64,000 nt of DNA from Kibdelosporangium persicum (GCF_013280595.1 NZ_JAAATY010000009.1:124001-188000); one strand, 5' to 3'. Shown: positions 52,908 through 62,376, counted from the first letter of the stretch. Notes: generated by a model from the sequence alone, not told the origin. A program made the numbers and translations.

Positions 52908-53692
52908 CTGGCGGCCTTGCCGCGCTTGGGCTTGCCCGCCTTCTCGGCCAGCGCGATCAGGTGCTCGGCCTCGACGCCCTTCACCAGCTTCGCCGCCGTC
53001 TCGAACTCCGTCGGGCCGGTGCCGTACGACGGACAATCCCTGGCCAGCAGACATGCGCCGCATGCGGGCTTCTTGGCGTGGCACACGCGGCGGCCGTGGA
53101 AGATGATCCAGTGCGACGCCATCGTCCAGTCCTTGGGTGGCAACAGCGCGCCGACCGCGTACTCGACCTTCACCGGGTCCTCTTCGGCCGTCCACTCCCA
53201 CCGGCGGACCAGCCTGCCGAAGTGCGTGTCCACGGTCAGCCCCGGCACGCCGAACGCGTTGCCGAGCACGACGTTCGCGGTCTTGCGGCCGACGCCGGGC
53301 AGCGTGACCAGCTCCTCCATCGTGCCGGGGACCTCGCCGCCGAACCGCTCGACCAGCGCGGCACCCAGCCCGATCAGGGCGGCGGCCTTGTTGCGGTAGA
53401 AGCCCGTCGGCCGGATCAGTTCTTCCAGCTCGGTCCGGTCGGCACTGGCGTAGTCCTCGGCGGTCCTGTACTTCGCGAACAGGGCGGGCGTGGTCAGGTT
53501 GACCCGGACGTCCGTGGTCTGCGCGGACAGCACGACCGCGACGATCAGCTCAAGCGGGTTGGTGAAGTCCAGCTCGGCACGCGCGTCCGGAAAAGCCTCC
53601 GACAACGCGCGAATCATCCGCCGGGCACGCCGGACCAACCCCGTCGCAGGCTTGACCGTCTGCCCGGGGGGCTGCTTGGTGGCGGGAGGCAC
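52904..53692 (-). CDS. nth: Endonuclease III
   Basis: A 262-residue DNA glycosylase/AP lyase for oxidised pyrimidines. The helix-hairpin-helix [13 protein letters not shown] contains the catalytic lysine, [12 protein letters not shown] the catalytic aspartate, and the 4Fe-4S ligands are in [17 protein letters not shown]. It heads the operon with the thioredoxin, NUDIX and marP genes. A possible second start at the GTG near [10 protein letters not shown] would be shorter; ATG is kept. Confidence 0.96.
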   Translation of the reverse strand: MPPATKQPPGQTVKPATGLVRRARRMIRALSEAFPDARAELDFTNPLELIVAVVLSAQTTDVRVNLTTPALFAKYRTAEDYASADRTELEELIRPTGFYRNKAAALIGLGAALVERFGGEVPGTMEELVTLPGVGRKTANVVLGNAFGVPGLTVDTHFGRLVRRWEWTAEEDPVKVEYAVGALLPPKDWTMASHWIIFHGRRVCHAKKPACGACLLARDCPSYGTGPTEFETAAKLVKGVEAEHLIALAEKAGKPKRGKAAS

Positions 53693-53787
53693 GGGACTAG
53701 CCTACGGGCCGCCGGACAACGTCGACCGACCCCAGACGTCTTAGTGAATGTGCCGACCCCGACGCACGTTAAGCGAGGATCCAACTG

Positions 53788-54039
53788 ATGGTGGCTGTCT
53801 GGTTCGTGTTCGTGGTACCGCTGGTGGTCATGCTCTTCGCGTTGTTCATGGAACGCGTCGAGACGCGCCTGCGCGACGCAGCCGTCCGCGAGGACGAAGT
53901 CACCCAGCTGCTTGAGGACATGCGCCCGGACGAGGCCCGCGCGCTCTACGGCCACGGCATCGGCCGTGCTCTCGACCTGTTCCGGCTCCGCCGCCGTGGC
54001 GGACGCGCCGCGCGGACGAGGCAGCGCGTGCGCATGTGA
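53788..54039 (+). CDS. Small membrane protein (Rv3675-like)
   Basis: An 83-residue protein with one N-terminal membrane helix (VAVWFVFVVPLVVMLFALFM) and a charged cytoplasmic helix (ERVETRLRDAAVREDEVTQLLED) ending in a basic tail. The position between nth and crp equals Rv3675. No function is known; a scaffold or membrane-coupled coiled segment is possible. Confidence 0.75.
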   Translation: MVAVWFVFVVPLVVMLFALFMERVETRLRDAAVREDEVTQLLEDMRPDEARALYGHGIGRALDLFRLRRRGGRAARTRQRVRM

Positions 54040-54157
54040 CTACCACCCGGTAGCGTGCGGCGTGCCCGGTGGGTACATCCGGGTGAACGTCCTACACTGC
54101 AGGTAGTGAAGACGGCGACGGTGTCAGGTTCGCCGTGTCTCGACAGGAGGGACGAGC

Positions 54158-54832
54158 GTGGACGAGACCCTGGCCAGGGCAGGCATCTTCCAGGGGGTTG
54201 AGCCCGCGGCAGCCGAGGCGCTGAGCCAGACGCTCGAGAACGTGGAGTTCCCCCGCGGGCACGTCATCTTCGCCGAGGGAGAGCCGGGCGACCGGCTGTA
54301 CATCATCCTGTCCGGCAAGGTGAAGCTCGGCAGGAAGTCCCCGGACGGGCGGGAGAACCTGCTCGGCATCTTCGGGCCGTCGGACATGTTCGGCGAGCTC
54401 TCGATCTTCGACCCGGGACCCCGTACGTCGACCGCGACCACGGTGACCGAGGTCCGCGCGGTCACGATGGGCCGTCCGGAGCTGCGGCAGTGGATCGCCA
54501 CCCGCCCCGAGATCGCGGAGCAGCTGCTGCGCGTGGTGGCCCGGCGGTTGCGCCGGACGAACGGCATGCTCGCGGACCTGATCTTCACCGACGTGCCCGG
54601 TCGTGTCGCCAAGGCCCTGCTCCAGCTGGCCCAGCGGTTCGGCAGCCAGGAGGCGGGCCTGCTCCGGGTGACGCACGACCTGACCCAGGAGGAGATCGCC
54701 CAGTACGTCGGCGCTTCGCGGGAGACCGTGAACAAGGCGCTGGCCGACTTCGCCCACCGCGGCTGGCTGCGGCTCGAAGGCAAGAGCGTGCTGATCCTGG
54801 ACCCCGAGCGGCTGGCTCGGCGCGCACGGTAA
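54158..54832 (+). CDS. crp: CRP-family cAMP-responsive regulator
   Basis: A 224-residue regulator. The cyclic-nucleotide-binding domain shows [15 protein letters not shown] and [20 protein letters not shown] (Glu and Arg-Thr/Ser contact the phosphate and ribose). The winged helix is [31 protein letters not shown]. It matches Rv3676, which controls growth and persistence genes at TGTGA-N6-TCACA sites. GTG at 54158 follows AGGAGGGACGA. A strong terminator lies downstream. Confidence 0.95.
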   Translation: MDETLARAGIFQGVEPAAAEALSQTLENVEFPRGHVIFAEGEPGDRLYIILSGKVKLGRKSPDGRENLLGIFGPSDMFGELSIFDPGPRTSTATTVTEVRAVTMGRPELRQWIATRPEIAEQLLRVVARRLRRTNGMLADLIFTDVPGRVAKALLQLAQRFGSQEAGLLRVTHDLTQEEIAQYVGASRETVNKALADFAHRGWLRLEGKSVLILDPERLARRAR

Positions 54833-54850
54833 CCCCTGGCTCCCGACTCC

Positions 54851-54878
54851 GCCCCCGGCGCCCGCGCCGGGGGCTTTG
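54851..54878 (+). terminator. Factor-independent terminator of crp
   Basis: GCCCCCGGCGC and GCGCCGGGGGC (54851-54861, 54864-54874) form an 11-bp stem, followed by TTTGT, 19 bp after the crp stop. Confidence 0.85.
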
Positions 54879-54888
54879 TCCTGGTCAG

Positions 54889-54938
54889 CCCTCGTGAGCG
54901 TTTATCGGCGTTCTAACCCTGATAAACACTCACGAGGG
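54889..54938. repeat. Dispersed palindromic hairpin repeat, copy 5
   Basis: Left arm CCCTCGTGAGCGTTTATC (54889-54906) and right arm GATAAACACTCACGAGGG (54921-54938), with one mismatch, around GGCGTTCTAACCCT. It lies just past the crp terminator. Confidence 0.9.
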
Positions 54939-54956
54939 GTTTGCTGCCGGCGGGCA

Positions 54957-55013
54957 TGAAGAAAGGGCACCCGGCCGCCACCCCCGACGTGGCGACCGGG
55001 CGCCCTTCCTTTC
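54957..55013. terminator. Long GC-rich hairpin with no obvious parent gene
   Basis: GAAAGGGCACCCGGCCGCCAC pairs nearly fully with the sequence to 55013, around CCCCGAC, and is flanked by A- and T-rich ends, so it can terminate transcripts in both directions. No gene approaches from the right. The rest of 55014-55300 shows no gene. Confidence 0.5.
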
Positions 55014-55300
55014 GCGCAAGCCATCCCCCGACAGCTCACGCTCCCCGCCCTCCGTGCGATCTGGCCCCGACCCTTCCGCCGGAGGGATTTTCCGCCGCTT
55101 CGCGAGTACCCGATGCTCGGCGGCGAATCCACCATCACCCGCGGGACCCCTGCGGCTCAAGTCTTTTCACTCTCCAGGACTCGGTTGAGTCGGATTCGTT
55201 GCGCTGGTTCGCCGCAGATTTACATTCCGTTATACAACTGTGATCACGTTCGGGTTTCGAGTAGCCCAATCGGACGAAGTGAGGAAACCCACCGTAATTT

Positions 55301-55320
55301 AGTGGTACGGGAGTACCACT
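55301..55320. promoter_or_regulatory. Palindromic operator before the MFS gene
   Basis: AGTGGTAC-GGGA-GTACCACT is a perfect 8-bp inverted repeat ending 19 bp before the start codon, next to a CATACT -10-like box. It would block RNA polymerase if bound, so it is a likely repressor site; the regulator is not encoded nearby. Confidence 0.55.
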
Positions 55321-55339
55321 TCACCGCATACTGGTACGC

Positions 55340-56575
55340 GTGTCCCACAACGTCTCGTTCGCCGACTACCGGGCCGCCCTGACCACTCCTGGTGCGGGCG
55401 GCCCGATGATTGCCGCCGTGTTCGCCCGCCTGCCGATCGCGATGGTCGGGTTCGCGATGCTGTTCTACGTCCAGCGCGCGACAGGTTCGTACGCCGTCGC
55501 CGGGCTGGTGTCGGCGGGCGCGCTGATCGGTTCGTCGATCGGATCGGTGCTGCAAGGCCGGGTCATGGACCGTCTTGGACCGAGCCGTCCGCTGCTGGTC
55601 GCGTCGACCGCGTTCACTGTCTTCGTCGCCATCGCGATCATGGGCGTCGAGGCAGGCATGAGCGCGCCCGCGCTCGTCGGCTTCGCGTTCGCGGTCGGAC
55701 TGACACAGCCGACGGTCGGCTCGGCGTCACGGACGTTGTGGTCGCGTCTGTTGCCCGCAGGCCGTACGCGACAAGCCGCGTACAACTACGACGCCATCAG
55801 CATCGAGGTGTTCTTCATCCTCGGACCCGGTCTCGCCGGGTTGCTCTCGGCGCTGCCGTGGGCGGGCACAGGCGTGTTGGTCAGCGCGTTGTCCCAGGCG
55901 GCCGGTGCGATCACGTTCGCGCTCACCAAGACTGTCCGCGCGCAGCGGCCGTTGGTGCAGACGGGGACGAGCCTGCTCGGTCCGTTGGTCAGCCCGGGTA
56001 TGCGTACGGTCATCCTCGCGGTGATGGGCTTCGGTGTGGTGATCGGTTTTGTCGAGGTCGCGGTGCCTGCCGCCGCCACCGCCGCAGGTCAGCAGGCCAT
56101 GGGCGGCGTGATGCTCAGCGTCTGGTCGATCAGCTCGGTGATCTTCGGCGTGATCTACGGGATGCGCCCGTGGCCACGGCCGATGCACCTGCGGTTGCCC
56201 GTGCTGCTGGCCGGATTCGCCATCCTGGTCACGTTCTCGGCCATCCCGAGCTCGCTGCTCTGGCTGGCGGTGACGTTGCTGATCGCGGGCATGATGATCA
56301 CTCCGCAGTCCACTTCGCACTCGACCGCGCTCGAACAGGTCGCGCCGCCGAGCACGATGACCGAGGCGTTCGGCTGGGTGATCACCGCCGTCACCTTCGG
56401 CCTCGCACTGGGCCAGTCGGCGAGTGGCTACCTCGTCGAGCACGTCAGCGTGTCGTCCGCGTTCATCGCGGCCGCCGTCGCCGGGCTGATTTTCGCGGGC
56501 CTCGTGTTCGTGTTCCGTGGCACGATCGCCGCAGGAGTGCCCAGCAGGAAAGCAGACCACGCACTCGCGAGCTAG
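55340..56575 (+). CDS. MFS transporter
   Basis: A 411-residue, 12-helix exporter-like protein (GRVMDRLGPSRPLLVAS in the loop 2-3 position; SASRTLWSRLLPAGRTRQAAYNYDAISIEVFFILGP). It resembles uncharacterised actinobacterial multidrug or nucleoside carriers. GTG at 55340 lies 7 nt after CATACT, so the transcript is probably leaderless. A palindromic operator overlaps the promoter. The nucleoside hydrolase gene follows 8 bp later, suggesting a linked salvage or transport role. Confidence 0.85.
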   Translation: MSHNVSFADYRAALTTPGAGGPMIAAVFARLPIAMVGFAMLFYVQRATGSYAVAGLVSAGALIGSSIGSVLQGRVMDRLGPSRPLLVASTAFTVFVAIAIMGVEAGMSAPALVGFAFAVGLTQPTVGSASRTLWSRLLPAGRTRQAAYNYDAISIEVFFILGPGLAGLLSALPWAGTGVLVSALSQAAGAITFALTKTVRAQRPLVQTGTSLLGPLVSPGMRTVILAVMGFGVVIGFVEVAVPAAATAAGQQAMGGVMLSVWSISSVIFGVIYGMRPWPRPMHLRLPVLLAGFAILVTFSAIPSSLLWLAVTLLIAGMMITPQSTSHSTALEQVAPPSTMTEAFGWVITAVTFGLALGQSASGYLVEHVSVSSAFIAAAVAGLIFAGLVFVFRGTIAAGVPSRKADHALAS

Positions 56576-56583
56576 GGAGAACC

Positions 56584-57522
56584 ATGCGCCGTCTGATCAT
56601 CGACACCGACCCCGGCGTTGACGACGCCTTCGCGATCGCGCTGGCCGCCCGGCATCCGGACGTCGACCTGCTCGCGTTGACGACCGTGGCGGGCAACATC
56701 GGCATCGAGCACACCACGCGCAACGCGTTGAACGTCCTGGCGATGTGCGGCCGTGAGGACGTTCCCGTCGCGGTGGGCGCACACCGGCCGTTCTCCAGGC
56801 CGGCGCGCAGCGACGACGCACACGGCAACGACGGACTCGGCGGGCACGCGGGCAACATCGGCACCTCCAAGGCGAGCGTCGATCCACGTGACGCCGTGAC
56901 GTTGATGGTCGACCTGCTCACCGCCGCCGAAGAGCCGGTCACGATCGTGCCGATCGGTCCGTTGACCAACATCGCCGTGCTGCTGGCGGCGCACCCCTCG
57001 ATCAAGTCCAAGATCGAACGCCTGGTGATCATGGGCGGCGGGATCGAAGGCGGCAACGTCACGCCCGCGGCCGAGTTCAACGTCTGGGTCGATCCCGAGG
57101 CCGCACGCCGGGTTCTTGTCGAAGAGGACGTTCCGGTCACCCTCGTGCCCCTGGACATCACGATGAAGTGCGCGGTGGCCGACGACTGGCTGGGCAAGGT
57201 CTCCGCCGCCAACGCGGTCGGCCGGGAACTGGTCGCGATGACGCCGCACTACCGCGAGTTCTACAAGCAGGAAGTCGGCACGGACGACCTCATCATGCAC
57301 GACGCGATCGCGGTCGCCGAAGCGATCAGGCCGGGCCTGCTGAAGACGACGCCGATGGCACTGGAGGTCGACTGCACCGACGGGCCGGGCAGCGGGGCGA
57401 CCATCGCCGACCTGCGCAACCGGCGCGCCCCGGCCGGCGACCGCCTGGTCGACGTGGCGCTGGACGCCGACGTCGACGAGGTGCTGTCCTTCATCCACGA
57501 CGAGCTGACCAGCCGCTACTGA
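56584..57522 (+). CDS. Nucleoside hydrolase
   Basis: A 312-residue calcium-dependent N-ribosyl hydrolase. The signature DTDPGVDDAFAI, TVAGNIGIEHTTRNAL, the loop GGNVTPAAEFNVWVDPEAA and MHDAIAVAEA carry the metal-binding aspartates. It cleaves ribonucleosides to base and ribose for salvage; base specificity cannot be read. GGGAGA precedes ATG. It is co-transcribed with the MFS gene. Confidence 0.93.
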   Translation: MRRLIIDTDPGVDDAFAIALAARHPDVDLLALTTVAGNIGIEHTTRNALNVLAMCGREDVPVAVGAHRPFSRPARSDDAHGNDGLGGHAGNIGTSKASVDPRDAVTLMVDLLTAAEEPVTIVPIGPLTNIAVLLAAHPSIKSKIERLVIMGGGIEGGNVTPAAEFNVWVDPEAARRVLVEEDVPVTLVPLDITMKCAVADDWLGKVSAANAVGRELVAMTPHYREFYKQEVGTDDLIMHDAIAVAEAIRPGLLKTTPMALEVDCTDGPGSGATIADLRNRRAPAGDRLVDVALDADVDEVLSFIHDELTSRY

Positions 57523-58884
57523 TCACCTGAAGAAGATCGGGTTCGTCAACGCCACCATGGTGTCCCGTGTGGTGCTGGTCGGCTGTTCCCGGCGGATTTC
57601 GACGCGAACCCATTTGCTGTAACGGCTTTGCGTCGTCCACGTGACCGTCGCGCCCGCCGCGGGGACGTAACCGCCCCACTGAGGACCGTGCTGGTCGAGG
57701 ATTCGCACATGGGTGTCCGGCGCGCCGCTTGCCTTGATCTCCAAGGCGATCGGCGTGCCCGGGTCCGTTCTCAGCGTCTCCCCGATGCCCACCGTCGTGT
57801 CGTCGGCCGTGGCGGTGAACTCCAGCTGGACCGCTGACGATTCCGCGATCCAGTTGCGCCCCTTGGCAAAGCCCTCCATCAGCTGCGGCCCTGTCAGGCC
57901 GTCGGCCAGGACTACGTTGTGCGGCAAGCCCACCTGGTCATTGTGGGTGTGCGAGTCGCTGTTGCCGACCGCTGGAATCCAGCGTCCGGCGCGCAGCAGA
58001 CTGTCCCAGGCGATGACGGTGGCTTCGTCGTCCAGCGTCCAGGGCCCGTTCCACACTTCGACGAGATCCGCGCGTTCGTAGCCGAATTCCCAGGTGCAGC
58101 CGACGCACGGCCCGAACGGGTGCGCGGCGACGACCATCCCGCCTGACTCGTGGACCTCGTCGACGAACTTCCGCAACCGCTGCGGGTCGTCCGCGCGGTA
58201 ACGCCAGTCGATCCATGTGCCCGCCGGAAGATTCCACGCGGGCCAGTGCCCGGTCCGTGTCGTGACCTCTTCACCGTTGAGGATCAACAGGTCCTCAGTC
58301 GCGTGATCGCCCCACTGCAGGTGCGCGCTCGAAGTGTTGTGCTCGGTCGAGACGATGAAGTCCAGGCCCGCTTTCCGTGCGTCCGCGACGAGTTCTCCCG
58401 GCTTGCGGCGGCCGTCCGAGTAGATGGTGTGCACGTGCCCGTCGCCGCGGTACCAGCTTCGTCCCCGGTCCGCTGCCGGCGCTGTCGACGGCGCCGGGTT
58501 GGGCCGGAACGCCGGGCCGTCGGGTCCGAATCGGACAGTGACGTCCACCTCGAAAGCCATGCCCTGCGGGGAAACCGTGTACGGCGCCAGGAGGATCTGC
58601 CACTCACCGGGCTGGAGCGGACCGGCGAGGTAGCCGGGCGTGGCCTCGGTGGCGTTGATCGTGAACCGGTCCCGGGCACCGCCCGACCAGCCACGGAATT
58701 GTTCGTGCGGACCAAAAACCCCGATGTCGAGGGCGTTGCCTCTGACGCCGGGCGGCACGTCCGGCTTGTCGTAGCGGTAGACGACCTCGATCTCCCGCAC
58801 GCCTTCGGGAATCTCCACCGGCAGGTAGTGCCAGTCCGGCGCACCCGGCCCGAACGTGCCGGTGATCGTCGCGACCTGCTCCAT
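57523..58884 (-). CDS. CehA/McbA-type PHP-fold metallohydrolase
   Basis: A 453-residue protein. A beta-rich N-terminal domain (~1-140) precedes a PHP phosphoesterase domain with GDGHVHTIYSDGRRKPGEL, STEHNTSS, AAHPFG and GNSDSHTHN, the metal-binding histidines and aspartates. A C-terminal beta domain follows (DTHVRILDQHGPQWGGYVP). CehA/McbA enzymes hydrolyse carbamate pesticides, but most are of unknown substrate. Its stop is immediately adjacent to the convergent nucleoside hydrolase stop. Confidence 0.88.
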   Translation of the reverse strand: MEQVATITGTFGPGAPDWHYLPVEIPEGVREIEVVYRYDKPDVPPGVRGNALDIGVFGPHEQFRGWSGGARDRFTINATEATPGYLAGPLQPGEWQILLAPYTVSPQGMAFEVDVTVRFGPDGPAFRPNPAPSTAPAADRGRSWYRGDGHVHTIYSDGRRKPGELVADARKAGLDFIVSTEHNTSSAHLQWGDHATEDLLILNGEEVTTRTGHWPAWNLPAGTWIDWRYRADDPQRLRKFVDEVHESGGMVVAAHPFGPCVGCTWEFGYERADLVEVWNGPWTLDDEATVIAWDSLLRAGRWIPAVGNSDSHTHNDQVGLPHNVVLADGLTGPQLMEGFAKGRNWIAESSAVQLEFTATADDTTVGIGETLRTDPGTPIALEIKASGAPDTHVRILDQHGPQWGGYVPAAGATVTWTTQSRYSKWVRVEIRREQPTSTTRDTMVALTNPIFFR

Positions 58885-58943
58885 AACAGCAACCTACCTG
58901 CGAAAACTCAAAAATGTCAGACCGGGCCGCTACGGTGCGAAGC

Positions 58944-60041
58944 ATGGATCTGACCGCGACCACCACAGACCTGGCCAATGCGGCCGCCGAGGCAGTGCGC
59001 CTGCTGCCGGGGCGGACGCTCGACCCTGTGCTCGCCGGGCTGCTGCTGACCGCGTCGGACGACGGTGTCGTTCTGGCGGGCAGCGACCGGGAGCGCGCCA
59101 TCCGGCTGTCGTGCTCGGCCACCGTGCACACCTCGGGGCGTGTGCTCGTGCCGGCCAAGCCGTTCGCCGAGACTTTGCGCGCCCTGGACGTGCCGATGGT
59201 GCGCCTCGCCGTGGAGGGTGCGCGGTTAGCGGTCCGGACGCCCAACGCTCGATTCGCCTTGCCGCTCCTCGACGCGGACTTGCACCCCGGTACGCCGACC
59301 ACGCCTCCGCTCGCAGGCTCGGTCGACGGCGACCTGTTCGTCACCGCGCTGGCGACCGTCGCCGCGACCGCGTCGCGCGATGAAGCGTTACCTCTGTTCA
59401 CCGGCGTCCGTGTCCGTGCGGACGGTGACCGGTTGGTGCTGGCCGCGACCGACCGGTACCGCATGGCGGTCGCTTCCCTGCCGTGGACACCGGTCGCCGC
59501 GGACCTGGATGCCCTGATCCCGGCGACGCTCCTGGCCGAGGTGGCCAAACAGGCCCGCGGACAGGTCGCACTGCACGCGGACGACAACCGCATCGGCTTG
59601 GCGTGGGACAACTCCGTGGTCACCACGGCATTACTCGACGGCTCGTTCCTTAGCGAGAGCAAGCTCGTCTTGTCCGCCGTCGACACCCACGTCGAGGCCG
59701 ACACTGACGCGCTGCTCGCCGCCGTCCGCCGGGTCGCGCTCTACGCGGACAACCGCGGCGTGCTCAAACTCGAAGTCGGGGACAACGAGGTCCGCCTGCG
59801 CAGCGCCGACCAACAGGCAGGCGAAGCCGAGGAGACGGTCAAGGCCGACGTGTCCGACGGCCGCACGTCGCCGTCGTTCCAGTCGCGCTTCCTCGTCGAC
59901 GCCCTCAAACCGTTCTCCGGCGGCCGAGTCCGCCTGGCCATCCAGCCAGGCATGCGCGCAACCGTGTTCAGCTCACCCGACCCCAACGAGGCCATGGACC
60001 TGCGCTACATGGTCGCCCCCATGCGCCCACCAGCCACATAA
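58944..60041 (+). CDS. DNA polymerase III beta-clamp paralog
   Basis: A 365-residue protein with the three-fold clamp repeat. Conserved pieces include LLTASDDGVVLAGSDRERAIRL, SGRVLVPAKPFAETLRAL, ATDRYRMAVASLPW, SRFLVDALKPF and a C-terminal YMVAPMRPPAT in place of the usual clamp C-terminus (YLLMPMRL). It is one residue set away from DnaN but clearly diverged. The housekeeping dnaN is not expected here, so this is an extra clamp. The -10 TACGGT ends 7 nt before ATG, suggesting a leaderless mRNA. It may serve a repair polymerase or an altered clamp. Confidence 0.88.
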   Translation: MDLTATTTDLANAAAEAVRLLPGRTLDPVLAGLLLTASDDGVVLAGSDRERAIRLSCSATVHTSGRVLVPAKPFAETLRALDVPMVRLAVEGARLAVRTPNARFALPLLDADLHPGTPTTPPLAGSVDGDLFVTALATVAATASRDEALPLFTGVRVRADGDRLVLAATDRYRMAVASLPWTPVAADLDALIPATLLAEVAKQARGQVALHADDNRIGLAWDNSVVTTALLDGSFLSESKLVLSAVDTHVEADTDALLAAVRRVALYADNRGVLKLEVGDNEVRLRSADQQAGEAEETVKADVSDGRTSPSFQSRFLVDALKPFSGGRVRLAIQPGMRATVFSSPDPNEAMDLRYMVAPMRPPAT

Positions 60042-60305
60042 CGAGAAGGAGCCCCTATGCACCCAGACCCCACAACCGAATAGCCATCGGCACCCGCGCC
60101 GCACCGCCCGGGGATAGCAGTGCGGCGGGACAAGGCCACCGCAACGCCAGGTGTATGCGCACCCAGCTTGGCCGTGCCTGGGCACACTTCAGGTGAGCCG
60201 GGCTTGCCCAGCCTCCGAACAGTGCTGGGCCCGTCCGGGGAAGGCGAGCGTGCTCAACGGCCACCGGCTCCAGCCGGACCAGCCTGACCACCTCGGTTCA
60301 AGGAC

Positions 60306-60620
60306 CTGGACATGCGGCTCGCCAGGGTGGAGGCTGCCACGAGGTCGCGGCGACGGCAGGAGCACGCAGCCGAACAGCCGCACGATCTCGCTATCGACCA
60401 GGCGCCTTGTCCGCACTGGACACGCGGCTCGCCGGGGCGAACGCGCCACGAAGTCGCGGCAAGATCGAGGCAACGGTAGGAGCACACAACCCGACCAGCC
60501 GCACGATCTCGTTGCCGTCCAAGCCCGGCCGGGCCTCGGCCAGGACCACTTCGGCCACGATCCGGGTCTCCAAGTTGCCGTCTGCGCAACTCACGATCCT
60601 GGTCTCCAGGTCGCCGTCTT
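60306..60620. repeat. Imperfect duplications in a non-coding region
   Basis: Two ~105-bp units start at 60306 and 60416 (period 110 bp; CTGGACAYGCGGCTCGCC ... GCCGCACGATCTCG) and are diverged by about 25%. A second, shorter duplication (CACGATCCKGGTCTCCARGT) lies at 60558-60620. The minus strand reads as repeated peptides (LETRIV; EIVRL) without a start or ribosome site. The 600-bp gap 60042-60640 contains no other feature. Confidence 0.6.
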
Positions 60621-60640
60621 CGGCAAGTCGCGGCCGTGGA

Positions 60641-61423
60641 TCAGGGCTGGGCGGGCTCAGGGTGGTTACGGATGTAGTCCAGCTGCGCGCGGACCGACCA
60701 CTCCGCCGGTCCCCACAGCGCCTTGTCCACGTCGGCGTACACGACTTCGACAACCTGGCGTGCGGTCGCATGCGGACCGAGCTGCTGCAACGCGGCACGG
60801 ACCTGGTCGAGCCGTTCCTCACGGTGCGCGAGGTATTCGCTGGCCACAGCGGCGAGGTCAGGCAACTCCTCACCGTGGCCGGGCAGCGCGGCGACGCCGG
60901 TGATCGTCCGCAGGAGCCGGAGCGTGTCGAGGTAGTGGCCAAGCGACGAGATCACGGTCGTACCGCGGCCGAGGATCGTGTCGCCGGTCAGTACGGCGTC
61001 GTCGAGCTGGAAACAGATCGAGTCGTCGGTGTGGCCCGGCGTGTGCAGCACGGTCAGGTCGAGTCCCGCGGCCGAAACCACTTCCCCATGGGCCACAGGC
61101 TCCGCGTCCCGGCAGAGCTTCCGGTCGAACGCGCGGATCGGAGCGCCCGTGAGCTCGGCCAGCTTGGGTGCGCCGCCGACGTGGTCGGGATGGTGGTGGG
61201 TGATCAGGATCAGCGAGATCGGGCCGCAGTCCGCCACGCGGGTCAGGTGCGGGATGTCCTCGTAGCCCGGGTCCACCACGACGCAGTCCGAGGCGTCCGG
61301 GCCGCGCAGGATCCACGTGTTGGTGCCGTCGAGCGTCATGTCGCCGGGATTGTCCTCAAGCATCACCGAGGCGGTCGGCGTGACCTCACGCAACACGCCG
61401 TATGCCGGATGCACCACGCTCAC
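60641..61423 (-). CDS. Metallo-beta-lactamase-fold hydrolase (Rv3677c-like)
   Basis: A 260-residue MBL-fold enzyme with THHHPDHVGG (zinc motif HxHxDH), HTPGHTDDSICF, LTGDTILGRGTTVIS and the C-terminal GHGEEL. It resembles the LACTB2 group, which can act as an endoribonuclease or hydroxyacylglutathione-type hydrolase. It follows the order crp-MBL seen in mycobacteria. It starts with GTG and is followed upstream by a NUDIX gene on the same strand. Confidence 0.9.
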   Translation of the reverse strand: MSVVHPAYGVLREVTPTASVMLEDNPGDMTLDGTNTWILRGPDASDCVVVDPGYEDIPHLTRVADCGPISLILITHHHPDHVGGAPKLAELTGAPIRAFDRKLCRDAEPVAHGEVVSAAGLDLTVLHTPGHTDDSICFQLDDAVLTGDTILGRGTTVISSLGHYLDTLRLLRTITGVAALPGHGEELPDLAAVASEYLAHREERLDQVRAALQQLGPHATARQVVEVVYADVDKALWGPAEWSVRAQLDYIRNHPEPAQP

Positions 61424-61442
61424 GGGTTCCTCCCTCGCGATC

Positions 61443-62309
61443 TCAGCCCAGCGTGTCGTCTGGTCGTGCGTCGAGGTGACCGACGGCGCGGCCGTACGCC
61501 GGGTCGCCGGGCAGGACCGGCCGCAGGACGCGGCCTTCCCTGATCACCTTGGGGATGATCTTGCTGATCGTCCGGTCGGTCGCCATCGCGGCCGCGACCG
61601 TCGGCTGTTCGCCGAGTTCGGACAGGGTCATCCAGGTCGGCGGCAGCAGGCCGCGCTCACCTGCCTTCCACAGGCCGATCGCGTCCGCCGGGCGGCGCCA
61701 CTCCGCGTGGTCCGCTTCGGACGTCGACCCGTCCGCGCGTTGGCCTTCCGGAAGGGCGGCGATGAAGAACCTGGTGTCGTAGCGCCGGGGTTCCTCGGCG
61801 GGCGTCACCCAGTTCGCCCACGGCCGCAGGAGGTCCGCGCGCAGCACGAGCCCGGTGTCGGCCAGGAACTGCGCGAACGAGAACTCGCGCTCCACCAACG
61901 ACTTCCGGGCGGATGCGTACGGCCGGGTGTCGGAAACGACGCTGTCCGAATCCGGGCCGGCGAGCAGCACACCGGATTCCTCGAACGTCTCCCGCACGGC
62001 CGCGCACACCAAAGCGCGCGCGAGCGGTACCGGGCACGCGAACTTCTCCGCCCACCACTCCGGTTGCGGGCCGGACCATGCGATCGCCGCGTCCGCGTCC
62101 CGTTTGTCGACGCCACCGCCAGGGAAAACGCTCATCCCACCGGCGAACGCCATCCCGACGACGCGGCGCAGCAGGAAGGCCTCGATGCCGTCCGGGGTGT
62201 CTCGCAGCAACACGACTGTGGCCGCGTCCTTCGGCGTCACCGGCGGATCAGGGAACTCGTCCGGAACCATCGATTCCGGCAGAACCATCTCCTTCGGTAG
62301 TTCACGCAC
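61443..62309 (-). CDS. NUDIX hydrolase, long form (NUDT19-like)
   Basis: A 288-residue enzyme. The family start (DAATVVLLRDTPDGIEAFLLRRV) and the GGxxxFPGGGVD strand precede an insert, then CAAVRETFEESGVLL completes the Nudix helix with catalytic glutamates. Long-insert NUDIX enzymes include NUDT19 and act on CoA derivatives or uncharacterised diphosphates. The stop is 19 bp before the MBL gene, so the two form an operon. The start is GTG. Confidence 0.88.
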   Translation of the reverse strand: MRELPKEMVLPESMVPDEFPDPPVTPKDAATVVLLRDTPDGIEAFLLRRVVGMAFAGGMSVFPGGGVDKRDADAAIAWSGPQPEWWAEKFACPVPLARALVCAAVRETFEESGVLLAGPDSDSVVSDTRPYASARKSLVEREFSFAQFLADTGLVLRADLLRPWANWVTPAEEPRRYDTRFFIAALPEGQRADGSTSEADHAEWRRPADAIGLWKAGERGLLPPTWMTLSELGEQPTVAAAMATDRTISKIIPKVIREGRVLRPVLPGDPAYGRAVGHLDARPDDTLG

Positions 62310-62376
62310 AACGCGAGCCTAAGCCCGGGGCGGGCCGCGCACGGGGTGACCCGGCTCACCGGTCGATACTGGGCGC

